From Favolaschia claudopus (taxonomy: Eukaryota; Basidiomycota; Agaricomycetes; Agaricales; Mycenaceae): 64,000 nucleotides of DNA. The translations under genes were made by a program, and so were the position numbers. The DNA lies in assembly GCA_037176885.1 (NCBI GenBank), contig JAWWNJ010000060.1, positions 744,001-808,000 of the forward strand, in the 5' to 3' direction. Below, piece by piece: positions 48,407-61,005 of the stretch (position 1 is the first letter of the stretch; each line of letters opens with the position of its first letter). A model generated the notes under the pieces. That model made no database searches. It was given only the letters and a program-made list of their open reading frames with translations, and had not been told where the DNA came from.

Positions 48407-50479
48407 TCATGTCCAAAGCATCGTAACGGCGACAGCGAAAAGTATTGAAGGCCAAGATGATATAGTTATTGCGAGAGGACCAGAAGCAGAGCTGGTTCCG
48501 GTAGGAGTATTAGACGGTGCAGAGACCGGCGGGGAACCTGCGCTAGATGGGCCCGAAGGCTTTTGTCTAACAGACGACGTTGGCATATTTCGCGACCGAT
48601 TCTTGGAAACCACTCACGACTGTGACTGTGAAGCGCCGGCGCCAACGGTACCCCCGCTCGGGTTTGCAGCAACGCCATTCGCATTTGGCTGCGGTCCATT
48701 CTTCGCGTTCACCAAGTCATTCAAACTAACGGGGCTTGTGTTGCTCGCCGCATTCTGATAAGTGACGTTCCCACCCAGAAGCGATGCCAGCGAAACGACG
48801 TTCCAGTTGTTCTCCTCCATGAGCGGGTAGGCGGCCGTGAAGGCGTCAACACATTCTTTGGTGAGTTCGTGCTCGAGGATGACGAGGCCGGGAGACTTCG
48901 GACCTGGGAGAAAGTGAATGAGAATGAAATACGGAGTGGAAGGGGAGGAAGAATGTACCTGTCATCCACTTCTTCATGTCGCTTTGGATTTTCTCCGGAG
49001 TCGTATAAGGCGGTGTCTCGGTGAGAGTGTAATCGGCTGTGCTGCAGAGGTTGTCAGATGCAAAACGAAAATGATCGGTGGGCGGTGGACGTACTTCTGA
49101 TTCCAGATGACCGTAGTTAAGCCAAAGACCTGGTGACAGAAAGGTAAGTCAGGATTGCTCTACATCGAACAAAAAGGTGGGCGTTTACCTCCTTAGCAAT
49201 GGCAGAAACTCGTTTGTCGGTATCTACGTCCGTCATAACTCAATCAGATCATGAAGAATGGCACTTTCGCGGCAGGAAAGCGGTACGTACCACCATACGG
49301 AGGCTAGATGGCAGAAAACAGGGTTAGAATCAACTCGAGGAGGGGACAACAAACGAAACTCACCCGCCAAAACTTGGGAATCCGACCGCCCGTTGAGTTG
49401 TGAATGAGCTGCATTGTGAAGCCAAGCTATTGCCGAAGGATCAACGCATGGTACGAAGCATAAATTGGTGGAGATATACCTCAGCTACGACCTGGAGATT
49501 GCTCAACGTAGTCGTATACTGATGAGTCCTTCGAAAATAGTCAGCCACGAGTTTAACTGCGTACAGCATGGAAGAAAGGAGACGAACCACGTATGTACAG
49601 CCAAATCGTCTCCCTGATCAAACATTTTCTTGAGCGAGTCGGCGTTGTAGAGCATGTTACTGCCTGCACAGAAACTCAACCTTGCTGTTGTACAAAGAGA
49701 CAAGGGGCTTTGACTTACCAATTAAAAAGTGGGTAGATTTCTGATTTTTGCTCGCGAGAAAAGAGAGCAGTTGGTTGGTGCCCTAAATCGCAATGAGAAA
49801 AGCACAGGGTTTTACGATGGAATGAAACATACAGCCTCCGGTCCATCATCGAAGCTAAGCGCAACTGTACCGGCAGGTCCATCCCAAACATCGCCGTCGA
49901 TACGGCACTGGTATGTCGCAGAGCAAATTTCCGGGCTGTTGGGATCACCTACGTCGCATTCAAGTCGAATAAGTAAGCGAACGAGCATGATATCGATGGA
50001 AGCAGCCCACCGCCGTTCGGGTACGCAGGGTTCCCGTCCTTGCCCATTGTCGGAACGGGGATGTTTGGGACAGCTTTGCGGGAGATGGCGTCGTTAAGGG
50101 CGTCTACCCATTTAGAGGGGATGGAGTTGGTGTCAATTCCGTTCGTGGGCCAGGGAGGAGGGAAGCCGTTCGACCATTCTAGGGAGATGAGGGATGTGAG
50201 GACAAGAGTTAATGATATCTGATATCGGATACCTTGGGAGCCAACGGCGGCGTAGTTTGAACCGTCGGAGTTGTCTCCGCGTCGAAACAATGCGTGGACT
50301 ACGAAAGAATAAGGATAAGAGCAACATTGTTACAACGCATGCGCACCGGGATGGTTTGAATCGTGATACCAAGTCGAAGGAAGAGGATTAGAGTCAGTGT
50401 GCGGGTGGTCGTCGTGACGAGGATATACAGAAGCATAAGAAAGGAGGGGCAAGGCGAGCAATGTCGCCAGAAAGACCAT
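48407..50479 (-). CDS. Chitin deacetylase-like protein, copy 2, with altered motif 4
   Basis: Minus-strand paralogue of the gene at 25084-27206, with matching exon structure and a signal peptide MVFLATLLALPLLSYAS. Motifs: SFDDGPEA (about 49850), HTWTH across an intron (about 49510-49590), RPPYG then DTDKRV (about 49210-49375), LEHEL (about 48885). At motif 4, copy 1 reads WNHDTDDWTL but this copy reads WNQNTADYTL: the first Asp is Asn, the second is Ala, and Trp is Tyr. A Ser/Gly/Pro linker and hydrophobic tail (WPSILFAVAVTMLWT) again suggest a GPI anchor. Stop at 48407-48409. An in-frame upstream ATG at 50527 would lengthen the signal peptide, but the start shared with copy 1 is preferred. 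Likely still a chitin-binding or deacetylating protein, possibly with changed activity. Confidence 0.9.
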
Positions 50480-52177
50480 GGTCACTGTGAAGAGGGGGAG
50501 GAGGGGAAGGAAGAGAACGAAATCCACGGGCAGGAAAGGCCGATTATTTGAGGCGTTTATCTAGCGATGTTGAGACAGACCAAAAATAGGATCAAATGTT
50601 TATCAAACATGGCATGCTTGAAATAGCTCGGGTAACGATTAGATGTTTCGCCGATAAGCTTCGACTTGAAAAGACCTGTTGATAAGGCTTGGTACGCTTG
50701 GATGCGGTCATGGAGCATTCAATGCTCTGAGGAACCACATTGGACAGTTGAATGGTTTTTGCCTTGAAGTACATAAAGTCGCTGGGCTGTTGCAGAGTGT
50801 TTCCACAGGCCAACCGCGAGTCGGACCATACGGTCAGCCAAGTTGTTTTGAGAACCTGGGCGGTGAGCGCTGGCCGCCTCGGACTCGCTCCGAGTTCGAG
50901 TTTCAAGTCGAGTCATCATCATTCATGAGTGCTACCGATTCCGCCCAGATGATTCAAGAGCTACTGTCGAGCGAGACGGAGTGCCGTGTCTGTAAACGCG
51001 AATCGAGAGAGCCGTGTGAGGGGACGTGGAAGGCTTTGAGACTTTGTGGATGAAACGACAAGACAGACCAAGTGGCCTTTACGATGATCATCACGACCGG
51101 ATCATTTTGGCAGGATATCTTCCAGGCTGTGCTGCTTCGGAATTGTGCGTAGTTAATCCCACGAAGCCTCACGAAGCCCCCACTAGAAAATTGGTCCTTC
51201 ATATCAAGGCATCGGAGCGAGGTACGAGCTAGAAACAATAAAGCGTCTGTCTAGAGAGACTAATCGTGACCTACCATTTGGTGTAAGCCTGAAAATATTT
51301 GCAACAAATATAGATGCCAGTCTAAGCTCCTCCGCTATTCAAGTGGGGACACTTCGGAGCGCTTCCGATTACGTATACATGTTTCGTCTTCCTTCGCTTC
51401 GATGAGATATGCCGGATAAGCCTTCCGGTGTCCTGACCATCAGGTCTCCGAGCTTTTAGGAGTTGCCGCTGAGAAGTTGAAATCACACCCATCCTCGAAA
51501 GTAAGTATTTATTTGTGCACAATTATCGACGTAGAGAATGTGTGGCGGGCGGAGATCGATGGCATTGACACGGGAAAGAAGGACATATCTATGCCCGAGC
51601 TTTGTGTTTCAAACCAGGACGGTGGGCATACGAGTATTTTGAGATAAGTAGACAGCTAAAGGTATGGCAATTTGCAATTGTAGCACTGTGAGATAGGCAT
51701 CCGTCAATGCCCTTGGTTCGATTCGAGGTTTTCCTAGAGGGCACAGGGGATTTAGAGTCCGCTTTGTTGGAAGATATGCGGAGTCCATGAGGGAATGTGC
51801 CCGAGAAAAACTGCCAATAAAACTCACGACCGGATTTCAACCAAGTTGAACCTTAGCACAGCTTTTTCAACCGCAATCGGCAAATGCCGGAGGATCACAA
51901 GACCTATCATGAACACCACATCCCTTGATTGTCTTGAACTTCAAGTTGAACCATCTTGCTCACTGGCTTCAATTTTATTTTGAACGATATCGAGGTAAGT
52001 AGAGCCCAGCGCAATACAGTCAAATTTTTATGCCTTTGAGAGCGCGAAAATGAGTTCATAATTCTCCTTGTTTTTAACGCCAAAAATAGTCATTACTTCT
52101 TATCGAGAATGTTTAGGTAGAATGGTACATTAGTACGATTGGACTTGGCAATTTTGAAGCACCGAGCATCCCAAATC
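50480..52177. other. Upstream region of chitin deacetylase copy 2, otherwise empty
   Basis: 50540-50910 contains blocks shared with the promoter of copy 1 (ATCAAATGTTTATCAAACAT, CAAAAATAGGATC and GTTTTGAGAACCTGGG on the plus strand). Beyond that, only the short repeat at 51830-51890 was noticed. No gene recognised. Confidence 0.5.
51830..51890 (+). repeat. Short dispersed repeat, copy B
   Basis: Counterpart of 36645-36700: AAACTCAC, CCAAGTTGAACC and GCTTTTTCAACCGC in the same order. A further AAGTTGAACC follows near 51942. Confidence 0.5.
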
Positions 52178-53941
52178 TCACCAAAAATTGATCGTACGCC
52201 CATCTCTACCTCCCGCGAGACGCGTTTGAACCACATTGCTAGTCATGGAAGAGAACTGACAGATCAGCGGGTAAGTTAAGAAGTTCAACGCAGAAGAAAT
52301 GAACCACTGACCCCGTTACCAATGAACACCTCAGCTGCAGTCAAAACCGCCATATCCACCGCCTGCGCCACCGCTCGTTCTTCCAATCCAAGTTCCATGT
52401 CAAATGAACTTGAGACATTATCCCAGCCGTCAGCGACTAGCATTTGCATAAGGTTTCTGACCCAAACCGAGTCGCCGTTTGTCGCGATATAGAGCTTTTG
52501 AAGTTTCTGCCCCCGCATCAAGATTGCATCCCGTCGAACCGTGTGTACACGTGCAACGATGGACTCAGGAGATGGCCAGCAATGGTGCAGAGTTCCTGCT
52601 TCACGCCATTCGGCATCCGAGATGTCGAGCTGAGTCGGAATCTGCGGTCCGAGAGCATATTTGGATGAGTGAAGAGGGTGATCGAGAGTCCCGAGGGCAT
52701 TCCAGCCACAGAAATCAGCGCTCGAATTCGCAAGCAGCTTGCATTGAGCTTCATAGTCTCCGCGACGAACATGGATCGCTAGTAAGCCAGAAATTGGTTG
52801 CTCGGACATGGGAAGGGGAAGGAAGTCCGTGAACCCATGGGTTCTGCTTGCCTCATGTGGAGTAAGAAAGTTTGGCGGCGGATCCGCACTGAAAAGATGG
52901 AAATTTCGGAATATGGCAGCCGTAATCAATGGTGACCACGCAAAGTTTTCCAGGATCGGAGACTGGCTATATGAGGGCCAGATTGAAAGCAGACGGTCGG
53001 AATTGAAGAATCTGAAGGCAAAGTAAGAGACATGTTTCATAGTAATCATTAGAACGCACTCATAGTCAAAAACCGATCCCCCCTCGACACTCACACAAGG
53101 ATCAGATATGCTAGCAAATTTCTGCACCCATTTCGTCAAAATTTCTTTACCGTCGCTTGCTGCATCAAGCGACATCTCCCGCATTGTTTGTTGAACGTTC
53201 AGAACGACCACATCGCTAGGTGGACAAACAACATCCCACCACTTCTTCGAGACCGCGCGTCGAAGGAGATAATCTTTCCTATCACATGAAAGAGCGCCGC
53301 CAGCAACAGGGCCCGAGACAAGGGCGTTCATGGGAATATGAAGTAGATGTCGAGAGCCGTTTGCTAGCTTATCAGGGAATGGAGGGTGATCTGAGGGCGT
53401 AAAATCGGGGAAGACATATGCTCTTTGAGATAGATGCGCCAGGTGAGCGTTCAATAATCTGGAAAAATCGATTCAATATGTCTTTAGCCAGCCGAAATGT
53501 CGACTCACTGTTCTTGTAGGACGTTATTCCAACTATTCATCCATGAATATACTTGAAAGAAACTGAACTCATGATGCAATGGAAACTTACCCGAGACCAT
53601 TAACAGCATTGGCAAAAAATACGTATCTAATGTGGTCGAATTTATCAAAGATCATATCGATGGAGAGAATGACTCTACCTCGGGCGTTCCATCTCTCTAG
53701 ACAAAAACCTCGGTAAATAATGCTGTGGAAGATCCCTCTCGTAAACCCGAATATTTAAGAAATTGGGATGTCCCAGAGATTCAGCCAGACCATCCACAAG
53801 AATCTCCCATTTCGTTGACCGATGATGCCAGTGACCGCAGATCCACAGATAGGTCATGAAAGCGAGACAGACAAGACCGAATCTGATACATGCTGTTTGA
53901 GGTCGAGACATTCGTCGCGTGCCAGTGCGTCGGGTGTTCAT
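52178..53941 (-). CDS. Fucosyltransferase-like type II membrane protein, copy 1
   Basis: Start at 53941 (MNTRRTGTRRMSRPQ), then one membrane anchor (FGLVCLAFMTYLWICGHW) and a lumenal domain, the plan of Golgi glycosyltransferases. Landmarks: GHPNFLNIRVYERDLPQHYL, LLNAHLAHLSQRAYVFPDF, RHLLHIPMNALVSGPVAGG, CVSVEGGSVFDY, IWPSYSQSP, FAWSPLITAAIFRNFHL, LLAIHVRRGDYEAQC, and LYIATNGDS. HVRRGDY matches the GDP-fucose-binding HxRRxD motif of alpha-fucosyltransferases and related protein O-fucosyltransferases. A final short exon (FSSMTSNVVQTRLAGG...FW) ends at TGA 52178-52180, after an intron visible also in both paralogues. Donor and acceptor substrates are not determined. First of three same-strand paralogues. 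Confidence 0.8.
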
Positions 53942-54508
53942 ACGAGTAATCCGGAGTCAAAACAATGGTCTGAGACGCGCTCTGCTTTTGTAGGCGTCTC
54001 GAAACCGATGCACAGACATGAAAATACGCGGTGTAAGCGGATCGGCGGGAGCATCTAGCTATGCGGATTACCTGGAGTACGCTGCTATTCTCGCTTGCCA
54101 CTGCAATCATCTCGACATCAAACAAACGCGCAACGCAAACTTTGAATCTGCGTGAACGGCGGAACTCGAGGGTCCGTCGGACTCCGTCCATTCGTTTCGG
54201 ATAGTCGGCCCATTTGCTACAAGACAGACTTGAAGAGACGAGGTGCAGTTCACCAGATTTGCGGGTTGGTCAATGAGTCGAGGACTTATTGCGGTGGTGG
54301 TGGCATTCAGCATTGCTGTGGCAGCTTCCGGCAATCATGGTATCCCAATGTGGATCAAGACGGATTGATTGATCTACTGTTCCGAATACTCACGGATTTG
54401 ATCCCAAGTTTAGTGCTTGAAGGAAATTCAAAGCAGTACGAACTTGGTACGAACTAATCTCTACGCGACACTCTGAATAAAATAAACTAATAAGATTCTA
54501 TTCCGAGA
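53942..54508. other. Spacer between fucosyltransferase-like copies 1 and 2
   Basis: Promoter region of copy 1. No gene or repeat recognised. Confidence 0.5.
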
Positions 54509-56289
54509 TCACCAGAAATGTATTGTTCCTGGCCGTCTCCCAGCTGCTAAGCGTATTTGTACGACATTACTCGTTAGTGAGGAGAACTGTAACGAAGATT
54601 CGGAATCAAAAAGAGAATAAAAGGCGAGAAAGGAATACACTACTCACTCCAGCACCAATAAATGACTCGGCCGCGGTTAATACCGCCATGTCCACCGCCT
54701 GCGAAACGGCGTATTCCTCGAACGAAAGATCCATATCCAAAGAGCTCGATACCTCCCATCCGTCCGCGCGCAAGAGCTGGGTCATACTCTCCACCCATTC
54801 AGCACTTCCGTCAGTGGCCATATAGATTCTGCGGAGGGTTTGCGGAGGAAACGATTTTCCCGAGGCTGCTTCATCACGAATCGACTTGATTCGCGAACGC
54901 ATCGAGTCTATCGTAGGCCAGCAATGGGTGAAGATGGCCGACTCTCGCGATTGACCGCCAGGAACGTCGAGGTGATCAGGAAGTATTGGCCAGGTAAAGC
55001 CAGGAGGCAGCGTCGAGTTGTATCGCGTCGGGCGAGTGGTGATTCCTGGTGAACCTAGTTGATTCCATGCGTTGTATTCGAGCCCTATGTCGGCGAGGCC
55101 GGAGCAATGGTTCTCGAAGTCTCCCCGCCGTATGTGAAGCCCGAGAAGTCCGTAGATGGGCGGGGTGGATGGACGATATGGGGAGAAGGATTGGAATCGG
55201 TAGGGTTTGGTGGTGACGGGGAAGACCGACGGAGGTGGTGGATTTGGACTCAGAATGCGGAAATTCCGGAAGAGAGCAGCGGTGATCAATGGAGACCACG
55301 CAAAAGCGGTCAGTGCCGGGGAGGTGCTGTACGACGGCCACAATGAGATGAGGTTCGGGTAACTGAGGTTCCAGTCAATAGGTCGGCGACGTAAAAGGGA
55401 AGCAGAAGATTTATATGCTCACTTCATGTTCCACGGCGAACCACCCTCGACGCTGATACACGGTGCCCTAATGTCCCCAAGCTTGCGTGCCCACAAAACC
55501 ATTGTATCGTGGGCTTCGCTCCATTCGTCCAACCCCAGCTCCCACATGGTTTGATGAAAGCTGACGACTACCCGTTGTGAAGGCGGGCAGACTATATCCC
55601 ACCACTCCTCCGAGACGGCGCGTCTCGCAAGGCGGTCTGAGCCGTCTGTAGACAGCGGCCCGCCAGCGGTGGGACCAGTGATGAAGGCGTTCAAGGGAAT
55701 GCGAAGTTGGTGTCGGGCCCCCGTTGATAGTTTGTCGGGGAAGGGCGCATGGTCGCCGGGGATGTGGTCCGATAATACATAGGCGCGTTGGCTGAGGTAT
55801 GCGAGGTGAGTGTTGAGAAGTCTGCAGCGGTGGGTCAGAGGAGGATAACGGCTTGGAGGAAGAGAGACGACGCACTGCTCTTGGAGGAGGTTGTTCCATC
55901 TACGTAGCAGAGCACCCGTGAGCTACGAGGGGACGGGCAGGTGAAAAACACGTACCCTAATCCTGAAGTCTTGGGCGCAAAGTACAGATACCTGGGACGT
56001 CGAGGTCGGTGGAAGTAGAGACGTCGTGAGAGCAGACTTGCCTCGGGAGGTCTGACCCTTTTGCCAGGAGGCTGGGCTTGACATGTTGAGGAAGGTTCCG
56101 CTCATAAAATCGAATTTCGGGGAAGGTAGGGTGGCCCAGTTCCTGGGCCAGTGGGTCGACAACGAGGAGAGGAAAGGCTGTCCAAGGCTTGGGGTTCCCT
56201 CTGTTGGCGAGGACGATCCAAAAAATTGTGAGAAGGGCCAGGCCAACGAGGGATACTCGGACATATGATGAGGGAAATCTGGGAATCAT
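54509..56289 (-). CDS. Fucosyltransferase-like type II membrane protein, copy 2
   Basis: Start at 56289 (MIPRFPSSYVRVSLVG), with anchor LVGLALLTIFWIVLA. Same order of landmarks as copy 1: GHPTFPEIRFYERNLPQHV, AYLSQRAYVLSDHIPGDHAP, RIPLNAFITGPTAGGPLS, CISVEGGSPWNMK, LWPSYSTSPALTAFAWSP, LLGLHIRRGDFENHC, IYMATDGSAEW, AVDMAVLTAAESFIGAG. The nucleotide-sugar motif is HIRRGDF. The last exon (FSSLTSNVVQIRLAAG...FW) ends at TGA 54509-54511, after a GTGAGT...TTACAG intron. Intact as far as can be seen. Probably arose by duplication with copies 1 and 3. Confidence 0.8.
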
Positions 56290-59200
56290 TGGGGGAGTCG
56301 ATTTTTACGCCTTCAGATGAGGGACTGGGAGGATGTTTATTTGGGAGGTGTCGTGTTCTGCCAAACAAACATTCTTTTTGCGGTACTGAGTGCTCGGAGT
56401 CCCCACCGGTTTCGTAAATTTGTTTGGATATCAACAAACACTCCCGCGCGGTATTGTATGGGTGGGATTCTCGAACTCGGCAGAAATCGAATGTTACGAT
56501 GGGGATTATTCACCGCTCTCGACTCATAGCGACCCGCGACTGACGCATTGCAAGAATACGTGTTGAGGCGTGCTGTTTGCGCAGTTGAGGGACATTTACT
56601 AGTTCCCCGACGCAGATCACATGCCTTTTGAGGGCGCTGAACCACGGTTCAGGCGCCTGCCAAGGCTCTCCTCTTTCTTTCGCCGAATAGACGGCCTCCG
56701 ACTCCCTTCGTTAAGACGCGGAACAAGTAAGGCATACAAATCCCGTAGCGCCGCGTCAAGGCATGGATGTGTGGCGAATAGTCTTTCTGGGCTAGTAAGG
56801 GTTAGCTGTAGAAGGGATTTTAATTTATAAGCCCTGTAATTTTGACAAGCGTTGTGGAGTGTTCCTAGAGATAATAGAGCATCATCAGGCGTACAAACAA
56901 GAACGGGATAGAGATGGTACGGAGTAAATTGCTACATCCCTTGACGTCAACTTGTTGTGTCGCCGCGTCAAGTTCTTTCCATCGATTGACGGAATGGGAG
57001 CTCACTGGCCCGTCCCGGTATATCGGTCGACAGCTGCGAACGATCTTTTCAATCTCGATATCATTGATCCTTCGAGAACGTACTTGGCAATGGCCAAATA
57101 TAGGCGACAGTTTACGCCTTCCTTTCATGGCACACCGATACAATTGGCAAGAATATGAGCAGATGGCGCAGTCCGCAGTGGGAGTGCGCTGGGTTTTCAT
57201 TTTGCCTGATGCACCGAAAAGCGGAGCCGGGACCGCATATATGTAAAGATTCGAACGCCGAAGAAACGTCCGACGACGTCGCCAATAAATGAGCGCTATA
57301 TCGATCGCCGAGAGAACTGATTCAGCCGAAAGACCTAGAGGACCTTCAAACTGACTTACCTATTCTGGAACAACGATGGGAATTGAATGTTCGCGAGTCG
57401 GTAGCTGACAGACGCAGCGTGGGTAGACTTGCATGATAAACAAGCCTGAGTCTGAAACAACTGTAGTCTGGGCGGAAGGCGTCTTTCTCATGAGAGCGCA
57501 ATACACGACAACAAAAGCTTCATGGCCCATTCCCATCATCCATGCGTCGATTCTACGCAGTTTCTATTCAGTCATGAAATCGATGCAAATCCCGCTGTAC
57601 GGCCTACCACCGTGACTAGTACTGCCGGGCCGGTAGCTCGATTCAGACGTTAGATGCAGGGAATTCCGGCATTGACTATGAAAAGAGGAGCGCTGAGCGC
57701 TGAGGAGCAGGGAGGAGCAGGTAATCCGAGTCGATGTCACGGAAGAGTGATCATCAGTGTGAGGTCGGCAAGAGGAATTTTGATGACGGGATCAATTTAT
57801 TCGGTCGTAAAATCGCTCGCGACGACTTTTCGGACGATTACACATACAATATCCTGGCCCGCGAGTACAAATGGCGGAAGGGAGGTAGCAAGGTAGAGAA
57901 ACCCGAAGATTTGACAATCGACTGTCTGGATACTCGGCCAATCCCAGCACACCACCGCAAAAGTTACTTGGATCCTCAAAAGTCGGCGCCGTTATAAGAA
58001 CATTTGAGTCTGAGTCCAGCAGGAAGAATACCATGCTATCCCAGGCGACTGCCACGAGCATCATAACATTGCATTCACTGCACGCCGGAGACAGCAGCTG
58101 AGAAGCAGACGGGGGCGCCAAGTCGCCGACTACCACGATGTACCACCAGGAGTAGCGTGCCAACGCTGCCCTCAACGAAGAGGAAGCGTGTCAAATCTCG
58201 ACGGTCGACACTCTCAGTTTCCCCGGCCCATCCCCGTCTGGTTCTCAGTCGTGTCCATCCCTCGCATTCCAGACCCTCGCCGACCTAACGAGTAGGCGCT
58301 ACATCCTGTGACGATCGGAGGAGGAGCGACGGAGGACTGCATGCGGTCGACCCTGCTTCTGGAGAAGCCGGAGGCGTGCATCTCCACCCCCGAAGCACCG
58401 GTATCGCGTACGGCTTTCCTACTGCAGCTGCGAAGGGAGATGAGCATGCTGGCGGTCGCGTGATATTCAGACAGCAAGCAGACTTACCCTTCGAGCTCGG
58501 TGCTGGTAACCTCATCAAGTCTGGACGCAGACGTGCACGAGATGTGCGAGAGGTGGGCGGGTCGCACCTGCATTCGAAGTCGCCGCGCATTTACAGGGGA
58601 TGGGCAGTCTCAGAGCTATGACATCATCCTCGTCTCCCCGTAATACCCTTTCCTTCACGAGCGTCATCTTCGCCCCCCGCTGGACGCCGTTCTCGCGTAG
58701 GACATTCAGCTGGGCACCTCAGACCAGTCGCCTGCTGAGTCTTCCCCGGTTCCTGCCGACCCGAAACAGATCACTGTAGATCAAAATCCGCCATCCCCCA
58801 CACAATCCTCTGCAAATACGTCTGCATCTTCCGCCATCTCACGGCATAGTGACCCACCCCTCCGTGCTTCGGACCCTCGTGCGTACACGCAGAAAATAGG
58901 GGGAAATCGAGTAACTGCATTGCCCTCCGCCTTCGTGTAGTGTAAGGTGCGGTCTCTCGCCCCCGGGATTCCGAACCGCAGAAGCAGCATTGTGTGAAGG
59001 AGAATCAGCCAGCTTCACGCCACGTCTCCTCCTCTTTTCTGCCGCTGCCCCCGCCTCGATACCGCCGCCCCGCCGCCACCGCGTTTCTGCGTCTCTGATC
59101 CTCCCGCCGTCACGGGAATCAGGGATTGCAGTTTGAGCCAAGGTCGAGCCATCGAGCAGGAAGAAGCGACGACGACAGAGGCTCACGGCCGTCCTTCAAT

Positions 59201-61005
59201 TTGACGATCAGAGCAAGCACGTGGAGAACGAGATGGCTGGAAATTCTCCTGTCGAGCATCTTCCCCCACTTCGTCGCTTGACTTCGATCCTGGGCTAGCC
59301 CCTCGAGGTTTCGGTACAGCGTGAAGGTCAGGCCGCGAGCTGGCTGAGGGACTAGCGGTGACGACCCGATCGACTAGACGAATCACAATTCTACGACCTG
59401 ACCCTCGCTGTGCTGATGACGAGCGGTACTGCCGACCTCCGTGGGTCCTCTCGCCAGCCGAGGCAAAACGCCCGGATGCGCTACAAGCTTCTTCAACGTC
59501 TCGCACCGCACCGACACTCGCGGTTCTCAGCGGCGAATACCGCCCGCTTAATTTCGCCCGGGGCATCGATGAGTGAGAAAGAGAGCGTCGACGCGAGGAC
59601 GAGCGAGAAACGCCCCGTCACTGATGGGATGGAAGGCTGCCGCTGACAGGCTGTGTGGTCGTGTGTGTAGGGTCGGAGGAGGAGGACATGTCGTGGACGG
59701 GGATGCTCGTCCTGACGTGATGTCAGGTCAGGGTGTCGGCGGTGCGGTATAGGATTCGAGGAAGGTGAGAGACGGCTAGCGCGGGGAGACGCGCAGGTAG
59801 ACAGCCGCTCAAGAAGCAGAGAATGATCTGGCTGCCAAGATGATTGGTAGGAGCTGGAGGGATGCTAGACGGCGGAACGTACCACCGCACCAGTGACTCA
59901 GGAGGTCCGGTCTGCTCACTGATACCGCGTGGAGTCTTTATGTCCTTCATTAGACGGGTGGCCGTTACGTAGGATGTCCGCCCGCACCATAGGTCCGTAT
60001 ACTATATGGACAAATGAGCACGGCGAGTGATTTCAGACGAAAGGGGTCAGAGCCTGCAACATCATGGAGGATCATCGTAAGAAAACGAGACGCAAAGCTT
60101 GCAGGTAGACGTACATTCGTTTCAAGCGCTCATCTTGGCTAGTCGTTTCCTCGCTTCCGTGGAGTAGCTGCCAACGTACAGCCCAGAGTCGTCAAACACT
60201 CTTGCATCTAGGATGAGGAAGAACATCATCAGCGTGTGAGGTGAGTCATACAGGAGATGATTAGAGATTTTTTATTGGGTGAAAGAGAAGATAGCAAAGA
60301 TCGTCAAGAAAAAAACAGGTGCTGGCACTCACCAAGCTAAGCATGGAGTTGAGCCACTCATGAACCGAACCAGTCCGATTCACACCTTCATCTCATTCAA
60401 AGTCCAGATGCCACAAGGAATCGTCCAGCAACTGTTGCCACTGTTATTTGCAGACAATCATTCACGGTAAGAGTCAAGACAGCCCATTGAGTACCTGAGT
60501 CCACGTTTTGCAAGAAGAAAAAACAATATCCACCACTACTGGCGTCGAATCAAGCAAGGCCGTGGCATCGAAACCGAAAAGCCAATTGCAAACGAGAAAA
60601 CAACAGCGCGATTGTTGGGGTTTGGCCCTTCCAAGGTTATTGGTCACAAGGGTCACGGTAACCGTAACGCCGTGACACCGGAGTCACAGACTCCTCCGTC
60701 CCAACCACCACGTCCATTGCTTACATTCGTGGCTGGCAGGAGAAAATATCTTTCAAACTGCCGATTTAAATCTGTGTTTGTCTGAGAATGATATGTACTC
60801 GGTTCTCACAGTGAGTGAACTGTTGCATCACATCGGGACTGGCTCAACTGAGAACCCCACTGGCACTCCCAACTTTTTGCGTAGATTAATCCAGTCGAAA
60901 CGACCATTTGTACATAAATTTGATGGTCTTTTGGCTAAATCAAGTACTCCCTGGCGCAGAAACCATTCTCCGGCACATTTCATTCTTTGGGTATAAAATA
61001 GTGTT
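56290..61005. other. 4.7-kb gene-poor spacer between copies 2 and 3
   Basis: No recognised gene. Overlapping frames occur on both strands near 56865-57250, 57654-58175, 58214-58620 and 58839-59650 (the last GC-rich), but none has a domain, signal peptide or convincing composition. No fucosyltransferase remnant was found, so the gap is not an obvious decayed fourth copy. Confidence 0.5.
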
